DNA of 43,414 nt from an uncultured Bacteroidales bacterium (GCA_947305645.1 CAMZEC010000013.1:1-43414), one strand, 5' to 3'; shown: positions 17,654 to 27,764, numbered from the stretch's first letter. Notes: generated from the letters alone by a model not told the origin. Numbers and translations: made by a program.

Positions 17654-18217
17654 ATGCAGCAGGACATTTTATTTCTCATCAAGTCAGGGGACAGAGACGC
17701 GTTCAACTCGCTCTGCCGCGAGAGGTATGTGTCTCTTGTGGCCTATGCCAGGCTTTTTTTGTCCGGAGTAGACCGCAGCTGGGCGGAAGATGTCGTTCAG
17801 GACGTCCTGTTCGGCCTCTGGCAGAACCGCAAGCGCCTGAAAGGGTCTGACGAGGACCTGCAGTCTTACTTGCTGCGCTCTGTTTACAACCGCAGTATGA
17901 ATCTCCTTAAACGTGCCCGCCGGGCTAATCTCTTCAGCGACGAATACGAGTCCCGGATACAGTCCATGCTGGGCGACTGCTGGTCTCCGGACCGCAATCC
18001 GGTAATCATGAGCGTCTTCAACGAAGACCTCAGGGACCTGATAGGGGAGGCCCTGGGCAAGCTTTCGCCGAGGTGCAGGGAAGTATTTACGCTCAGTTAC
18101 CTGGAGAATCTTACCAACAAGGAAATAAGCGAACGCCTTGGCATTTCCCTAAGCACCGTGGAGAACCATATGTATCTGGCCCTCAAGCAGCTCCGGGCCA
18201 GTCTCGCAGGAGTGTAA
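17654..18217 (+). CDS. ECF RNA polymerase sigma factor (SusCD-locus type)
   Basis: 187 aa from ATG 17654, chosen over a TTG at 17636 that overlaps the promoter box. Region 2 at about 10-75 (AFNSLCRERYVSLVAYARLF, DVVQDVLFGLW) and region 4 at about 125-180 (LSPRCREVFTLSYLENLTNKEISERLG) are clear. With the FecR-like protein 55 bases downstream and a SusC carrying an STN domain, it forms a trans-envelope signalling chain: ligand on SusC, STN contact with FecR, sigma release, then transcription of the locus. Confidence 0.95.
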   Translation: MQQDILFLIKSGDRDAFNSLCRERYVSLVAYARLFLSGVDRSWAEDVVQDVLFGLWQNRKRLKGSDEDLQSYLLRSVYNRSMNLLKRARRANLFSDEYESRIQSMLGDCWSPDRNPVIMSVFNEDLRDLIGEALGKLSPRCREVFTLSYLENLTNKEISERLGISLSTVENHMYLALKQLRASLAGV

Positions 18218-18272
18218 AAAAAATTTCATTTTTCTTTGGGTGTTTCCCGGTTTTGCGTTGTATATATAATGT

Positions 18273-19247
18273 ATGCAAGATCACATAGTCGCCCTTATTA
18301 CCAAATACCTGAACAAAACCGCATCGGAAGACGAGAAGCGGGAACTCACAGCCTGGCTTGAAGAGTCGGAAGAGAACCGCAGGTTTTATTCGCTTTTTGC
18401 CGCCAACGGTTCCCTGCATGACGCCATTACCTCCCCGGTTCTTAACCGGGACGTAGAAGCGATGATGGCCCGTCTGGACTCCCGTATAGAGGAGGCTGAG
18501 CTGCTGCGCCGCCGCTGGCCGGTAAAAGTTGCGGTATTCTCGTTTGCTTTTGCGGCTGCGATTGCGCTCTTCCTGTTCGTCTTCCGCGGCAGTCCTTCAG
18601 GTATCGCGCCGGCACGCCCTGATCAGACAGAGCTGGCCGCCAATACTACAGCATCTACCTTACGTATGGTCCTGGAAGACGGCACCAGCGTATTCCTCGC
18701 TCCCGGAGCAAGCCTGCGCTATAATGTAACAGGCAACAAAGACAGCAGGGAAGCGCTTCTGGAAGGGGAGGCGTATTTCGACGTCGCCCGCGACGAGGCC
18801 CGGCCTTTCCTCGTAAAGACGTCCAATATTGGAATAAAGGTCCTGGGGACCGCTTTCTCCGTTTCTTCTTCGACGGAGCGTACGCAGGTTGTGCTCGAGC
18901 ACGGCTCGGTACGCATCCTGTCTCCCGAGGGCAACTCCATGGTGACGCTGAGCCCCAACCAGAAAGCTACGTTCCTGAATCTTACCGGCGACATACATGT
19001 AGAGCAGATATACGCCAGCTCTTTCGTGACCGAAAAGTTCAATCTGGTAGACATGCACGAGGTTACCGTTGATGAAATCCTGAAAAACGTATCGGAACTT
19101 TACGGCAAGCGCATAAGCTGCAGCGGCGGTACGGATGGCAAGCTTTACAACCTTGCATTCCTCAAGTCCGACTCTCTGCAGGACGTTTTGTCCATCGTGG
19201 AATACCTCACAGGTACTGAATGCGACATTATTAACCATAACAAATAA
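18273..19247 (+). CDS. FecR-family anti-sigma factor
   Basis: 324 aa. A cytoplasmic sigma-binding part covers about 1-80 (YLNKTASEDEKRELTAWLEE). One transmembrane helix near 86-108 (VAVFSFAFAAAIALFLFVFRG) is followed by a periplasmic FecR domain (LEDGTSVFLAPGASLRYNV, GEAYFDVARDEARPFLVKTS). A C-terminal DUF4974-like/STN-contact domain is at about 258-320 (VTVDEILKNVSELYGKRI). It holds the neighbouring sigma factor inactive until the SusC partner signals. It lies 18 bases before susC. Confidence 0.94.
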   Translation: MQDHIVALITKYLNKTASEDEKRELTAWLEESEENRRFYSLFAANGSLHDAITSPVLNRDVEAMMARLDSRIEEAELLRRRWPVKVAVFSFAFAAAIALFLFVFRGSPSGIAPARPDQTELAANTTASTLRMVLEDGTSVFLAPGASLRYNVTGNKDSREALLEGEAYFDVARDEARPFLVKTSNIGIKVLGTAFSVSSSTERTQVVLEHGSVRILSPEGNSMVTLSPNQKATFLNLTGDIHVEQIYASSFVTEKFNLVDMHEVTVDEILKNVSELYGKRISCSGGTDGKLYNLAFLKSDSLQDVLSIVEYLTGTECDIINHNK

Positions 19248-19265
19248 TCCTATAACTATTCAAAA

Positions 19266-22200
19266 ATGAGAAAAACTAAACTGTTGATTCTATGCGCAGT
19301 GACTGCAATCGGAGCTTTTTTGGGCTCCGGCGTGAAGGCACAGGCGCAGGAGAATCTCTACGATGTGGATCTGTCCATATCGAGAGCTACAGTAAGCTCG
19401 GCTACCTCGGCTTTGACCAAGCAGACGGGCATACTCTTCTCGTATGAGACCGAACTCGCCTCGAAGCCTCTCGGGAATGTTACCGTAAGGCAGAAGCAGG
19501 CGACCCTGGAGTCGATCCTGACCCGCGTATTCGACGGCAAAGGCATTGACTGGAAGGTTGTTAACCGTACGGTCGTGCTTACTGCCGCACAGCAGGAAGG
19601 TGCAGTCCGTACCGTCGTCACCGGACGCGTTGTCGATTCCAACGGCGACCCGCTTCCCGGTGCGGGCGTCCTCATCAAGGGTACGACCAAAGGTACCACC
19701 ACTGATGCAGACGGCCGCTACTCCATCGAAGCTGGTTCCGATTCCGTGCTGGAGTATTCCTTCATCGGCTATACGACGCTGGAACAGCTGGTGGGCCGTC
19801 AGTCCGTCATTAACGTTTCCCTCCGGGATGACGCCAACGTCCTCGACGACGTGGTCGTGGTGGGTTACGGTACCCAGTCCAGAAAGACTTTGAGCACCGC
19901 AATCGCCAAGGTCGACGGCGAGAAGCTCATGGACGCCCCCGTTTCTACCGTGGGTGACGCCCTCAAGGGTAAGGTTACCGGTCTGCGTATCGCCTCCAAC
20001 AACAACCTTCCCGGTGAGAGCCCCCGATTCCTCATCCGAGGCGGTTCCTCCATCAACAGGAGCAACGACCCTCTGTTCCTCGTGGACGGCGTGGAGCGCA
20101 GCATCGACGACCTCAACCCGAACGATATCGAGTCTATCGAAGTCCTCAAGGACGCGGCCTCTTCCGCAATTTACGGTAGCCGTGCGTCCAACGGTGTTAT
20201 CCTCGTCACCACCAAGAAAGGCAACGCCTTCAAGCAGCCTCAGGTAGTGTTCGATTCACAGGTGGGCTTTACCTCGCCCGCCCGTACCTGGAAGCTCGCC
20301 AACGCTACGGAGTTCCTTACCATTATTCGTCCCGCGGCCGCACAGGGCCCCAACCCCTTGCTTGTACTCAACGGCGCGAACGGTGCCGGTATAGGCAACA
20401 CCGAGGCCACTTCCACTTACTCCACCCGCTATCTGCTGGACGGAGAGGCGGTGCCCGATGGTTACCTCAGCATGGCAGACCCCGCCGATCCCACCAAGAC
20501 CATCATCTACACCGACCACAACTGGCAGAACGACTGGTATCATCCTTCCCTGTACCATAAGCAGTACGTCGGCATCAACGGCGGAAACAAGGAGATGAAG
20601 TACGCCGCTTCCATCGGTTACCTCGGTGACGACGGTATGGTGGCCATGAGCGCCTACAAGAACTTCACCATGCATGGCAACACCTCCTTCAAGGTGACCA
20701 AATGGCTCGAAGCTTCTACCACTTTCGATTATTCAAACGGCATCAAGAACCCCATGACCAACGACTACTTCACCGTCCTCGGCCGTGGTATCATGATGTC
20801 TCCTACGCACATAGGCAAGTATCCCGACGGCACTTTCGCTACCGGCGGTACCAACAAGAACCAGCAGACAGCCGAGTTCTACGAGACTTTCTACGACCGT
20901 GAGACCCAGCGCCAGAAGTTCATGGGAAGCATCAATCTCAAGGCCTCCCTTACCGACTGGCTCACCGCTACCGCCCAGTATGCCCTGTATGACAACAGCT
21001 ATCGCGGCAGCTATTATACCAAGGGTGAGGTGAACGGAAGCGTCAACTTCGTTTCCACCAGCCGCAGCACCACCGAAACCCGCACGCAGACCCAGCGCCA
21101 GAACTTCCAGGCATATCTCACAGCGGACAAGAAAATCGGCAAGCACCGTCTCAGCGGCACCGCCGGTTACGACTGGTCCAAGTGGCACTACTGGTACCTG
21201 ACCGCAGGCAATACCGGATCCCTTTCGGATAAGGTCCCTATGCTTACCTCCGGCGGCTCCAACACCGCAGGCACCATGAGCATGAGCAACCAGGATTACG
21301 AGACTGCGCTCATCTCTTACTTCGGCCGAATCGGTTACAACTATGCAGACCGCTACATCCTGTCCGCCACGTTCCGCGCCGACGGCAGCTCCCTCTTCCT
21401 CGGCGACAACAAGTGGGGCTATTTCCCTTCCGCATCTGCTGCATGGGTGATCAGCGAGGAGCCTTTCTTCGCCGCCGCCAAGGATAAGGTGAACATGTTC
21501 AAGCTCCGTGCTTCCCTGGGTCAGACAGGTAACAACAGTATCGCCCGTACCGACCCCCTGGGCGCTTATTCACAGAGCACCTACGATACTTACAACGTGC
21601 TGCTGCCGTCCAAGATGGTGAACTCGGGCCTCAAGTGGGAAACCACCACACAGCTCGACCTTGGTGTTGACCTCGGCTTCTTTAACGACAGGATTCGTAT
21701 CGTTGCAGATTACTATAACAAGCTTACGACGGACCTTATCTACTCCATCACCCTGCCCGATACCGGCCAGTTCGGTTCGGTTAACGCCAACGTGGGCAGC
21801 GTGAGGTTCTGGGGCGCCGAGTTCGAGCTGCATACCGTGAATATCCAGAAGCGTAACTTCACATGGGAGACCGATTTCACTTACTCGCTTTCCCGCAACG
21901 TCGTGGTTTCCCTGCCTGACGAGTACAAGTACGAGCTCGTAGATATGGACGGCAATGCCGTGCTCGATGCCAACGGCGACCCGGTCTACGGATGGCGGAT
22001 CGGAGGTTACACCACCGCCAACGGCTACCGCTTCGGCGGCACTGCAGTGGGCGAGCCCCTGGGACGCATCTGGGGCTACAAGGTGGCCGGTATCCTTCAG
22101 ACCGACGAAGAGGCCGCTGCCGCTTATTATGACTCCCAGTCCCATGGCTACCGCCGTTCCGACGGTCAGTCTATCCAGGGACGCAAGGACGCCGGCGACT

Positions 22201-22841
22201 TCGAGTGGGTCAACCGTTACGGAACCGCCAAGACGGCAGACGGAGCCGAGCAGATCGATGCTACCGATATGTTCCTTCTGGGCAACGTAATGCCTCACAG
22301 CACAGGCGGTATCAACAATACCTTCCACATGGGCCGCGTGACTTTCAACGTGTATTTCGATTATGCCATCGGTCATTCCATCTACAACTACATGAAGACG
22401 CGTATGGTGCAGAATACTCTCGGTTACAGTAACTCCAACGTGGATGTGAACCTGGTTTCCCAGTGCTGGCGCAAGCCCGGAGACAACACTGATGTGGCCC
22501 GTTTCTTCCCCAACGACGCCGACTACGGCAACCGTAACTATTCCCGCGCTTCCGATTATAACGTAGAGAATGCAAGTTACATCTGCCTGCGAGACGCCTC
22601 AATCTACTACGACCTTCCCGACAAATGGGCCAAGGCCATAGCAATGAAGAAGATAAGCGTAGGCGTTACCGGAAACACCCTCTGGTACTTCACCAATCTC
22701 AGCGGTGCAATCAGCCCCGAAACCGGTATCAGTTCCGATTCCGATTCCAATATGTACTCTTCCGTGCAGATGGGCAGTGCTACATCGAATATTATGCCCG
22801 CCGCCCGCAAGGTCTTGTTCAACCTGAAGATAACATTCTAA
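19266..22841 (+). CDS. SusC/RagA-family TonB-linked outer-membrane transporter with STN signalling domain
   Basis: 1191 aa. Signal peptide to about residue 28 (GVKAQAQ), then an STN domain at about 30-105 (ISRATVSSATSALTKQTGI, KQATLESILTRVFDGKGI). CarboxypepD_reg follows at about 115-195 (GRVVDSNGDPLPGAGVLIKG) and the SusC plug at about 200-325, with VVVGYGTQSRKTLSTAI, LFLVDGVERSIDDLNPNDIE and SAIYGSRASNGVILVTTKKG. The barrel ends RKVLFNLKITF. The STN domain ties it to the upstream FecR. It imports a ligand captured by the SusD encoded 13 bases downstream. The neighbouring phosphodiesterase suggests a glycerophosphodiester or phosphoglycan ligand; this is inference. Confidence 0.96.
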   Translation: MRKTKLLILCAVTAIGAFLGSGVKAQAQENLYDVDLSISRATVSSATSALTKQTGILFSYETELASKPLGNVTVRQKQATLESILTRVFDGKGIDWKVVNRTVVLTAAQQEGAVRTVVTGRVVDSNGDPLPGAGVLIKGTTKGTTTDADGRYSIEAGSDSVLEYSFIGYTTLEQLVGRQSVINVSLRDDANVLDDVVVVGYGTQSRKTLSTAIAKVDGEKLMDAPVSTVGDALKGKVTGLRIASNNNLPGESPRFLIRGGSSINRSNDPLFLVDGVERSIDDLNPNDIESIEVLKDAASSAIYGSRASNGVILVTTKKGNAFKQPQVVFDSQVGFTSPARTWKLANATEFLTIIRPAAAQGPNPLLVLNGANGAGIGNTEATSTYSTRYLLDGEAVPDGYLSMADPADPTKTIIYTDHNWQNDWYHPSLYHKQYVGINGGNKEMKYAASIGYLGDDGMVAMSAYKNFTMHGNTSFKVTKWLEASTTFDYSNGIKNPMTNDYFTVLGRGIMMSPTHIGKYPDGTFATGGTNKNQQTAEFYETFYDRETQRQKFMGSINLKASLTDWLTATAQYALYDNSYRGSYYTKGEVNGSVNFVSTSRSTTETRTQTQRQNFQAYLTADKKIGKHRLSGTAGYDWSKWHYWYLTAGNTGSLSDKVPMLTSGGSNTAGTMSMSNQDYETALISYFGRIGYNYADRYILSATFRADGSSLFLGDNKWGYFPSASAAWVISEEPFFAAAKDKVNMFKLRASLGQTGNNSIARTDPLGAYSQSTYDTYNVLLPSKMVNSGLKWETTTQLDLGVDLGFFNDRIRIVADYYNKLTTDLIYSITLPDTGQFGSVNANVGSVRFWGAEFELHTVNIQKRNFTWETDFTYSLSRNVVVSLPDEYKYELVDMDGNAVLDANGDPVYGWRIGGYTTANGYRFGGTAVGEPLGRIWGYKVAGILQTDEEAAAAYYDSQSHGYRRSDGQSIQGRKDAGDFEWVNRYGTAKTADGAEQIDATDMFLLGNVMPHSTGGINNTFHMGRVTFNVYFDYAIGHSIYNYMKTRMVQNTLGYSNSNVDVNLVSQCWRKPGDNTDVARFFPNDADYGNRNYSRASDYNVENASYICLRDASIYYDLPDKWAKAIAMKKISVGVTGNTLWYFTNLSGAISPETGISSDSDSNMYSSVQMGSATSNIMPAARKVLFNLKITF

Positions 22842-22854
22842 GGAGGAGACAGTC

Positions 22855-24360
22855 ATGAAGAATATTATTAAACTTATAGGTATAGCGCTTCTTAGCACGG
22901 CAGTCTTTTCGGCTTGCCATAAAGATCTCGAGATCCCTTACGACAACGCGCTTTCCGTCAGTAACATGTGGAAGGACGCCTCCGACCTGGAACAGTCGGT
23001 TCCCGGTATCTACAAGCGTCTTCACAGCTATTTCTCCGCAAACGAGTGCAACGTGTTCTACCTCGGCGAGACTCGCGTAGGAGATTATATGTGGGGCCCT
23101 TCACTTGAGAGCAAGGTGCAGGACAACTTCAAGATTGCCTGCCGCCACAATACTCTGACTCCGTCCAACACCATAGGATGGTCCGGACTTTATTCCACTA
23201 TAGACCAGGCGAATGCCGTTCTCAAGCATGGCCCCGACTGCGGAGCTTCCGAAGACCGCCTTGCCTGGGCCAACGCACAGTCTTATTTTGCACGTGCTTT
23301 CTGCTACTTCTACGCCGCAAGAATCTGGGGTGAGGTGCCGATAAACCTGCTGCCGGTGGAATCCACCACCCAGGAGGAGTGCTATCCCAGCCAGAAGACC
23401 GTTGCCGAGGTGTACGAACAGGTGGAGAAAGACATCCTGGCCTGCGAGGCGCTTGCCGACAATCTCGGGAGTGAGAAATACTTCGCCACCAAGGACGCCC
23501 TGAACACACTCAAGGCAGATTATGCCCTCTGGATGTATACCACCCGCGACGGCGGAACCAAGTATCTGGATATGGCTTCCGAAGCTCTTAAGGCTATCGG
23601 CATTTCTTCTTCCAAGCTTTTGGAGGATTACAGTAAGGTGTTCGACCGCACCAACAAGAAGAACGGCGAGATTATTTTCTCGCTCGCTCTCAGCGCTTCC
23701 GACACCGGAGGCTACCAGATTTACTTCTGCCAGCCTTCCAACCTCATCGCCAGCGCTTACCGCAACAAGCCCGTGCCCATTTCTTCCACCCAGTGGTGGA
23801 GCTATTCGCAGGGCTTCGTGGACGAGCTCAAGGCCAGCGAGGCCAAGGGCGACACCCGTGTGGCTACTAACCTGGGCTACGGTCCTTATTCCTCAGCCTC
23901 CAACCATCATGAGATTACCTGGTGCAACAAGCTCGTAGGCGATATGTCCAAGAGCCCGGTGGTACAGGACAACGACCTCATTTACTACCGCTACGGCTAT
24001 GTGGTGATGCTCGACGCCGAGCTCAAGTACTACAAGAAGGATTATGCCGGCGCCAACGCTTCGCTCAACCTCATTGCCAAGCGCGCGTACGGTAAGGATA
24101 ATTATTACACCAGCACCGCTCCTGCAGATGTACTCAACAACATCGTTCATGAGTATTTCATGGAATTCCCTGCAGAAGGCATGATCTGGTGGGCTCTTAT
24201 CCGTACCGGAAAGATCTGGGACATGGCTCCCAACTCCGAGATTCCCGGCGAGACTTTCAATGATCTGCGCGCCAAGAATCCCAATATCCTTCTGTGGCCC
24301 ATTCTCCAGGGTTCCATAAACAAGAACTCCAATCTCCACCAGATTGAAGGATGGTCATAA
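22855..24360 (+). CDS. SusD/RagB-family substrate-binding lipoprotein
   Basis: 501 aa, with lipobox FSACHKD (Cys21 followed by His-Lys-Asp, compatible with surface export). TPR-like SusD features include MWKDASDLEQSVPGIYKRLH, SYFARAFCYFYAARIWGEVP and FPAEGMIWWALIRTGKIWDM near the end, where SusD proteins typically read YNPFPQ/EE-ER-like. It caps the SusC barrel and binds the ligand at the cell surface. An AGGAGGAGA ribosome site precedes the ATG. Confidence 0.96.
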   Translation: MKNIIKLIGIALLSTAVFSACHKDLEIPYDNALSVSNMWKDASDLEQSVPGIYKRLHSYFSANECNVFYLGETRVGDYMWGPSLESKVQDNFKIACRHNTLTPSNTIGWSGLYSTIDQANAVLKHGPDCGASEDRLAWANAQSYFARAFCYFYAARIWGEVPINLLPVESTTQEECYPSQKTVAEVYEQVEKDILACEALADNLGSEKYFATKDALNTLKADYALWMYTTRDGGTKYLDMASEALKAIGISSSKLLEDYSKVFDRTNKKNGEIIFSLALSASDTGGYQIYFCQPSNLIASAYRNKPVPISSTQWWSYSQGFVDELKASEAKGDTRVATNLGYGPYSSASNHHEITWCNKLVGDMSKSPVVQDNDLIYYRYGYVVMLDAELKYYKKDYAGANASLNLIAKRAYGKDNYYTSTAPADVLNNIVHEYFMEFPAEGMIWWALIRTGKIWDMAPNSEIPGETFNDLRAKNPNILLWPILQGSINKNSNLHQIEGWS

Positions 24361-24380
24361 TCTACAAGACACGAACTGTT

Positions 24381-24812
24381 ATGAAAAGAATATTTGCAAT
24401 TATTGCGACCGCGGCCCTGTGCTTGCTTACTATGTCTTGTTCCAAAGACATGCTCTATCCCGATGGTGCCGACATGAATTCTCTCAGGGTTGCCCTGACT
24501 CCGGATCCGGGCATAGTCCCTGCTGCCGGTGCGGAATTCGAATCCGTGGTTGTGGTTCATGAAGGACCTGTCCTGAACCGCCCTTGGGAGGTTTCTGTCG
24601 ACGGCGATCCTGCATGGGTGTCCATACAGAATAAAGACATCACCACCCAGTTTACCGGCACTTACTCCGGAGACGACGTTGAGGTGGTCCAGAAAGGCAT
24701 TTCATGTGTGGTTGCGCCTAACCTTACCGGTAAGAAGCGCACAGTAAACATCCGTTTCACCGTTGCCGACGGAGGCTCGATCGTTTATACATTAACCCAG
24801 AGTGCAAAGTAG
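24381..24812 (+). CDS. Small surface lipoprotein, BACON-like domain
   Basis: 143 aa from the ATG at 24381 (MKRIFAIIATAALCLLTMSCSKD); an in-frame ATG at 24351 lies inside the susD gene and lacks a signal peptide at its start. Cys20 is the lipidated residue. The mature part is one beta-sandwich ending IVYTLTQSA, with a BACON/DUF1735-like look (PWEVSVDGDPAWVSI). In SusCD loci such proteins sit at the surface as accessory glycan-binding or anchoring factors. Exact family uncertain. Spacing to its neighbours is 20 and 6 bases, so it is cotranscribed. Confidence 0.7.
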   Translation: MKRIFAIIATAALCLLTMSCSKDMLYPDGADMNSLRVALTPDPGIVPAAGAEFESVVVVHEGPVLNRPWEVSVDGDPAWVSIQNKDITTQFTGTYSGDDVEVVQKGISCVVAPNLTGKKRTVNIRFTVADGGSIVYTLTQSAK

Positions 24813-24818
24813 CAGAAG

Positions 24819-25751
24819 ATGAAGATCAGCGGATTATCAGCAGTTATGATGCTGGCCGGAGCCCTCATTCTGGCTTTCCCCTCATGTGAAAAGCCGGATA
24901 TCCCGCAGCCCAAGCCTGTCGAGACTCCGGAAGACCCGGAGACTCCGGCGGTTGTCCGTGCTACGGAGCCTGCAGCCTGCACAAACAAGGTTGTGGCACA
25001 CCGCGGGGGCTCACGTGAGACCGGCATGCCGGACAATTCCTGCGCTGCGCTCAGGTACACCATGTCGCTTAAGTGCTACGCAATGGAGTGCGATATCTAT
25101 TGGACGAAGGACAACAATGTAATAATCGCCCATGCCAAGGACACTTATTATGTAAACGGCCTGAGGCCGTGGGAGCATACAGTTACCGAGATACGAAAGG
25201 CCGGCAAGCTCTCCAACGGCGAAGAGGTGCCTACGCTCGAAGATTTTCTGGATATCGTTCAGGTTGAAGGCAACTGCACCAAACTGTGTATCGATATCAA
25301 GAATCTCGACGGCTCGCTCACCGCTTATCCTATCAACGCCGTTAACCGTGCCTGCGAAATAATCAAGGCGCGCAAGGCCGAGAAGTTCTGTGAGTTTATC
25401 TGTACCGGCAACGAGACCGTAGCCAAAGCTGCCGCAACCTGCAAGACCGTTTACAACGTTCCTGTAGGGTGGATGGCCAACAAGGCTCCGGCCAGCCATA
25501 AGGCTATGGGCTACAGCTGGGCAAACCTGTCTGCTGCAAGCTATATGACGCCTTACGGTGACGGGCCGCGTACCATAGATGAATTCAAGAATGCCGGCAT
25601 GGAAATCAGCGTTTTCAATATCGACAAACAGTCCGGTGACGGCAATGCGGTTTACAGCGACGAAGCGGTCAACTATTACATAAGCCGTTATGCAGACCTT
25701 CGCTTCATTTGCACCAATTATCCTTCGTGGTTACTTTCAAAACTACAATAA
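24819..25751 (+). CDS. Glycerophosphodiester phosphodiesterase lipoprotein
   Basis: 310 aa. Lipobox LAFPSCEKPD, a Pro-rich linker (PDIPQPKPVETPEDPETP), then a GDPD TIM barrel from about residue 55. Catalytic and metal motifs are visible: VVAHRGGSRETGMPDNS (HRG and the E/D-N motif), AMECDIYWTKD (metal-binding Glu and Asp) and NNVIIAHAKD (second His). The enzyme hydrolyses glycerophosphodiesters to glycerol-3-phosphate and an alcohol, here at the outer membrane or in the periplasm. It lies inside a SusCD operon and close to a GlpT-like antiporter at 27765, which together suggest glycerol-3-phosphate scavenging. Specificity (choline, ethanolamine, inositol or polymeric substrates) is not evident. 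Confidence 0.93.
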   Translation: MKISGLSAVMMLAGALILAFPSCEKPDIPQPKPVETPEDPETPAVVRATEPAACTNKVVAHRGGSRETGMPDNSCAALRYTMSLKCYAMECDIYWTKDNNVIIAHAKDTYYVNGLRPWEHTVTEIRKAGKLSNGEEVPTLEDFLDIVQVEGNCTKLCIDIKNLDGSLTAYPINAVNRACEIIKARKAEKFCEFICTGNETVAKAAATCKTVYNVPVGWMANKAPASHKAMGYSWANLSAASYMTPYGDGPRTIDEFKNAGMEISVFNIDKQSGDGNAVYSDEAVNYYISRYADLRFICTNYPSWLLSKLQ

Positions 25752-25769
25752 CACCAAAAACTTTACAAG

Positions 25770-27686
25770 ATGAATATTAAATCTTTGTTTCTGGCTTCCC
25801 TGGCAGTGCTCGCAGTTGCGGCATGTGAGCCCAAGGTAGAGCCTGTCGAGACTCCCTCCAGCGTCGAGCTCGGCAAAAAGACTGTCGCCATCAGTGCTGA
25901 CGGCGAGACCCAGAGCGTCACTCTTACAGCCAACTGTGAGTGGACTGCATCAGCCACTGCTAACTGGATTACCGTGGCCCCTGCTTCCGGAAACGGCAGC
26001 ACAACCCTTTCTGTAATTGTCGATGAGAACACGGCAACCGAAGCACGTGACGGCAAAGTCATTGTGACCAGCAAAGATGGGAAGGCCAGCTCCGAGCTCC
26101 TTGTTTCCCAGGCTGCAAAGAAGACTGAGCCCGAGAACCCCGAGAATCCTGAGAATCCCGAGCAGCCCGAGAACCCCTACGCCATCAAGACGGTCGAGCA
26201 GCTTTCCGCATTCATGGCCGAGGCTGCCACTTACACGGCAGATGATGAGTGGAGTGTCGAGGCCGACATTGACTGCGGCGGTGCAACCTTCAGCCCTGTT
26301 TCTTCATTCGCTGCTGTTCTGGACGGAAAGAATCACAAGATTTACAATTACAAGGTTGTTTCTGCTGACGCAACGGCAGGTCTGTTCCTTAATGTAAGCG
26401 GTACCATCAAGAATGTCATCCTCGGTTCCAAGGACGGCACAAGCTGGGATGGTTTCTCTACCGTTACTTATGTCGATGAAGCACCTACCTTCCATATCGG
26501 CGGCGTTTGCGCCGAGCTGTCCGGCACTCTTGAGAATGTCAAGAATTTTGCCAAGATAGCTGTGGTGATGAACAACACCGGAGTCGCAGGAATGGGCGGC
26601 ATCGTGGGCAGCATCACCGCTCCTGCAAAGATCATCGGTTGTGAGAACGGTGCCCAGTTCGAGATTTCCGGCACCATGGGCAACGGCGCATATACAGCCG
26701 GTATTGTCGGTTTTGTCAACAATGCCGAAGCGCTTATTGAGAATTGCGTCAATTCCGCAAACCTCGAATTCACCATCGTCAACGCCAAGTATATGATGTA
26801 CGGCGGTATTGCCGGCTATATCCGCAGCGGCGCCGTGGTGAACAAGTGCCAGAACCTCGGCGACATTACTTACAATAACAGCGAAGGCGGCGGTACTTAT
26901 ATGATGATTGCCGGTATTGTGGGCGGCGTGTACTATGCCGCTAACGTTACCAACTGCACAAACAAGGGCGCTATAACCACCAACCGTAATCAGGTAAGCC
27001 GTATCGGCGGTATTGTCGGTACGCTCAATTCCCAGGGCCTCATCGAGGGCAATGTGAACGACGGCAAGGTGTCCATTGTTCAAGACTTCGCAAATGCAAA
27101 CTGGCAGGCAGCCGGCGGTATCGTTGGCTTCCAGGAGAAACTCGAGACGGACAACAATATACGTAACAATACCAACAACGGTGCTGTAGTAGTGGAGGTG
27201 GAGAACGCCACCACCCATGCCAATAAGGTTACGGCCGGCGGTATCATCGGTCTCGGTGTACTCGGTCTGGAAATCTCCGGAAACGTGAACAACGGTGCCG
27301 TATCAATAACCAACAGAGCTGCCGGCGATGCCTATGCAGGTGGTATCGTAGGTTGGTTCAAGGGTAACGGCTCCTTCACCAAGGACAACGAAAACAAGGG
27401 AGCGGTAACCTGCAAGACTTCCGATGATGCGGCTTCCAAGGCGGGCGGCGTAGCTGGTTTAGTCGACAAGGTGGGCACATGTACTTCCGATAAGAATACA
27501 GGTGCCGTTACTTGCGCCAATGCAGCGGCAGCCGGTTCCATTGCAGGTACTAATAACGGAACCCTCACCAACTGTATTGCCGGCGGCAGCGTCAACGGTA
27601 CAGCCCTTACTGAGGCTAACTTCAACACCCTTATCCAGGGTACTTCAAGTGCCGGTAAGGCAGAAGGCACCACCTTGGCAAAATAA
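25770..27686 (+). CDS. BACON-GLUG repeat surface lipoprotein
   Basis: 638 aa. Lipobox VAACEPKVEP, then a typical BACON domain at about 30-115 (SVTLTANCEWTASATANWIT, ELLVSQAA). A repetitive PENPENPENPEQPENP linker near 122-140 follows, then GLUG-type repeats at about 200-620 (GGIVGSI, GIVGFVNNAEALIENCVN, GGIAGYI, GGIIGLGVLGLEISGNVNNG). The architecture echoes the GLUG block of the giant lipoprotein at 6308, but with a BACON head in place of the fimbrillin head. It is the last gene of the SusCD operon, with a terminator 16 bases on. Probably a surface ligand-binding component. Confidence 0.85.
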   Translation: MNIKSLFLASLAVLAVAACEPKVEPVETPSSVELGKKTVAISADGETQSVTLTANCEWTASATANWITVAPASGNGSTTLSVIVDENTATEARDGKVIVTSKDGKASSELLVSQAAKKTEPENPENPENPEQPENPYAIKTVEQLSAFMAEAATYTADDEWSVEADIDCGGATFSPVSSFAAVLDGKNHKIYNYKVVSADATAGLFLNVSGTIKNVILGSKDGTSWDGFSTVTYVDEAPTFHIGGVCAELSGTLENVKNFAKIAVVMNNTGVAGMGGIVGSITAPAKIIGCENGAQFEISGTMGNGAYTAGIVGFVNNAEALIENCVNSANLEFTIVNAKYMMYGGIAGYIRSGAVVNKCQNLGDITYNNSEGGGTYMMIAGIVGGVYYAANVTNCTNKGAITTNRNQVSRIGGIVGTLNSQGLIEGNVNDGKVSIVQDFANANWQAAGGIVGFQEKLETDNNIRNNTNNGAVVVEVENATTHANKVTAGGIIGLGVLGLEISGNVNNGAVSITNRAAGDAYAGGIVGWFKGNGSFTKDNENKGAVTCKTSDDAASKAGGVAGLVDKVGTCTSDKNTGAVTCANAAAAGSIAGTNNGTLTNCIAGGSVNGTALTEANFNTLIQGTSSAGKAEGTTLAK

Positions 27687-27702
27687 AAACGCTATTTATA
27701 GA

Positions 27703-27731
27703 AAGGCGCGGCTGTTATGTCGCGCCTTTTT
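27703..27731 (+). terminator. Rho-independent terminator closing the SusCD operon
   Basis: AAGGCGCG (27703-27710), a 10-base loop, CGCGCCTT (27721-27728) and a T-run. An ATG in the loop (27717) is in frame with the next gene but is an unlikely start because it sits inside the hairpin. Confidence 0.85.
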
Positions 27732-27764
27732 ATTATCTTAGCAGACCGTAAAGCTAATCAAATT

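Noticed and set aside
26130..26180. Tandem PENP-coding repeat as a possible CRISPR-like or mobile repeat
   Set aside because: It is a short in-frame linker between BACON and GLUG domains; no spacers or dispersed copies are seen.
27717..27764. Earlier ATG for the GlpT-like gene
   Set aside because: It lies in the loop of the terminator hairpin and would add 16 residues before the typical OPA N-terminus.
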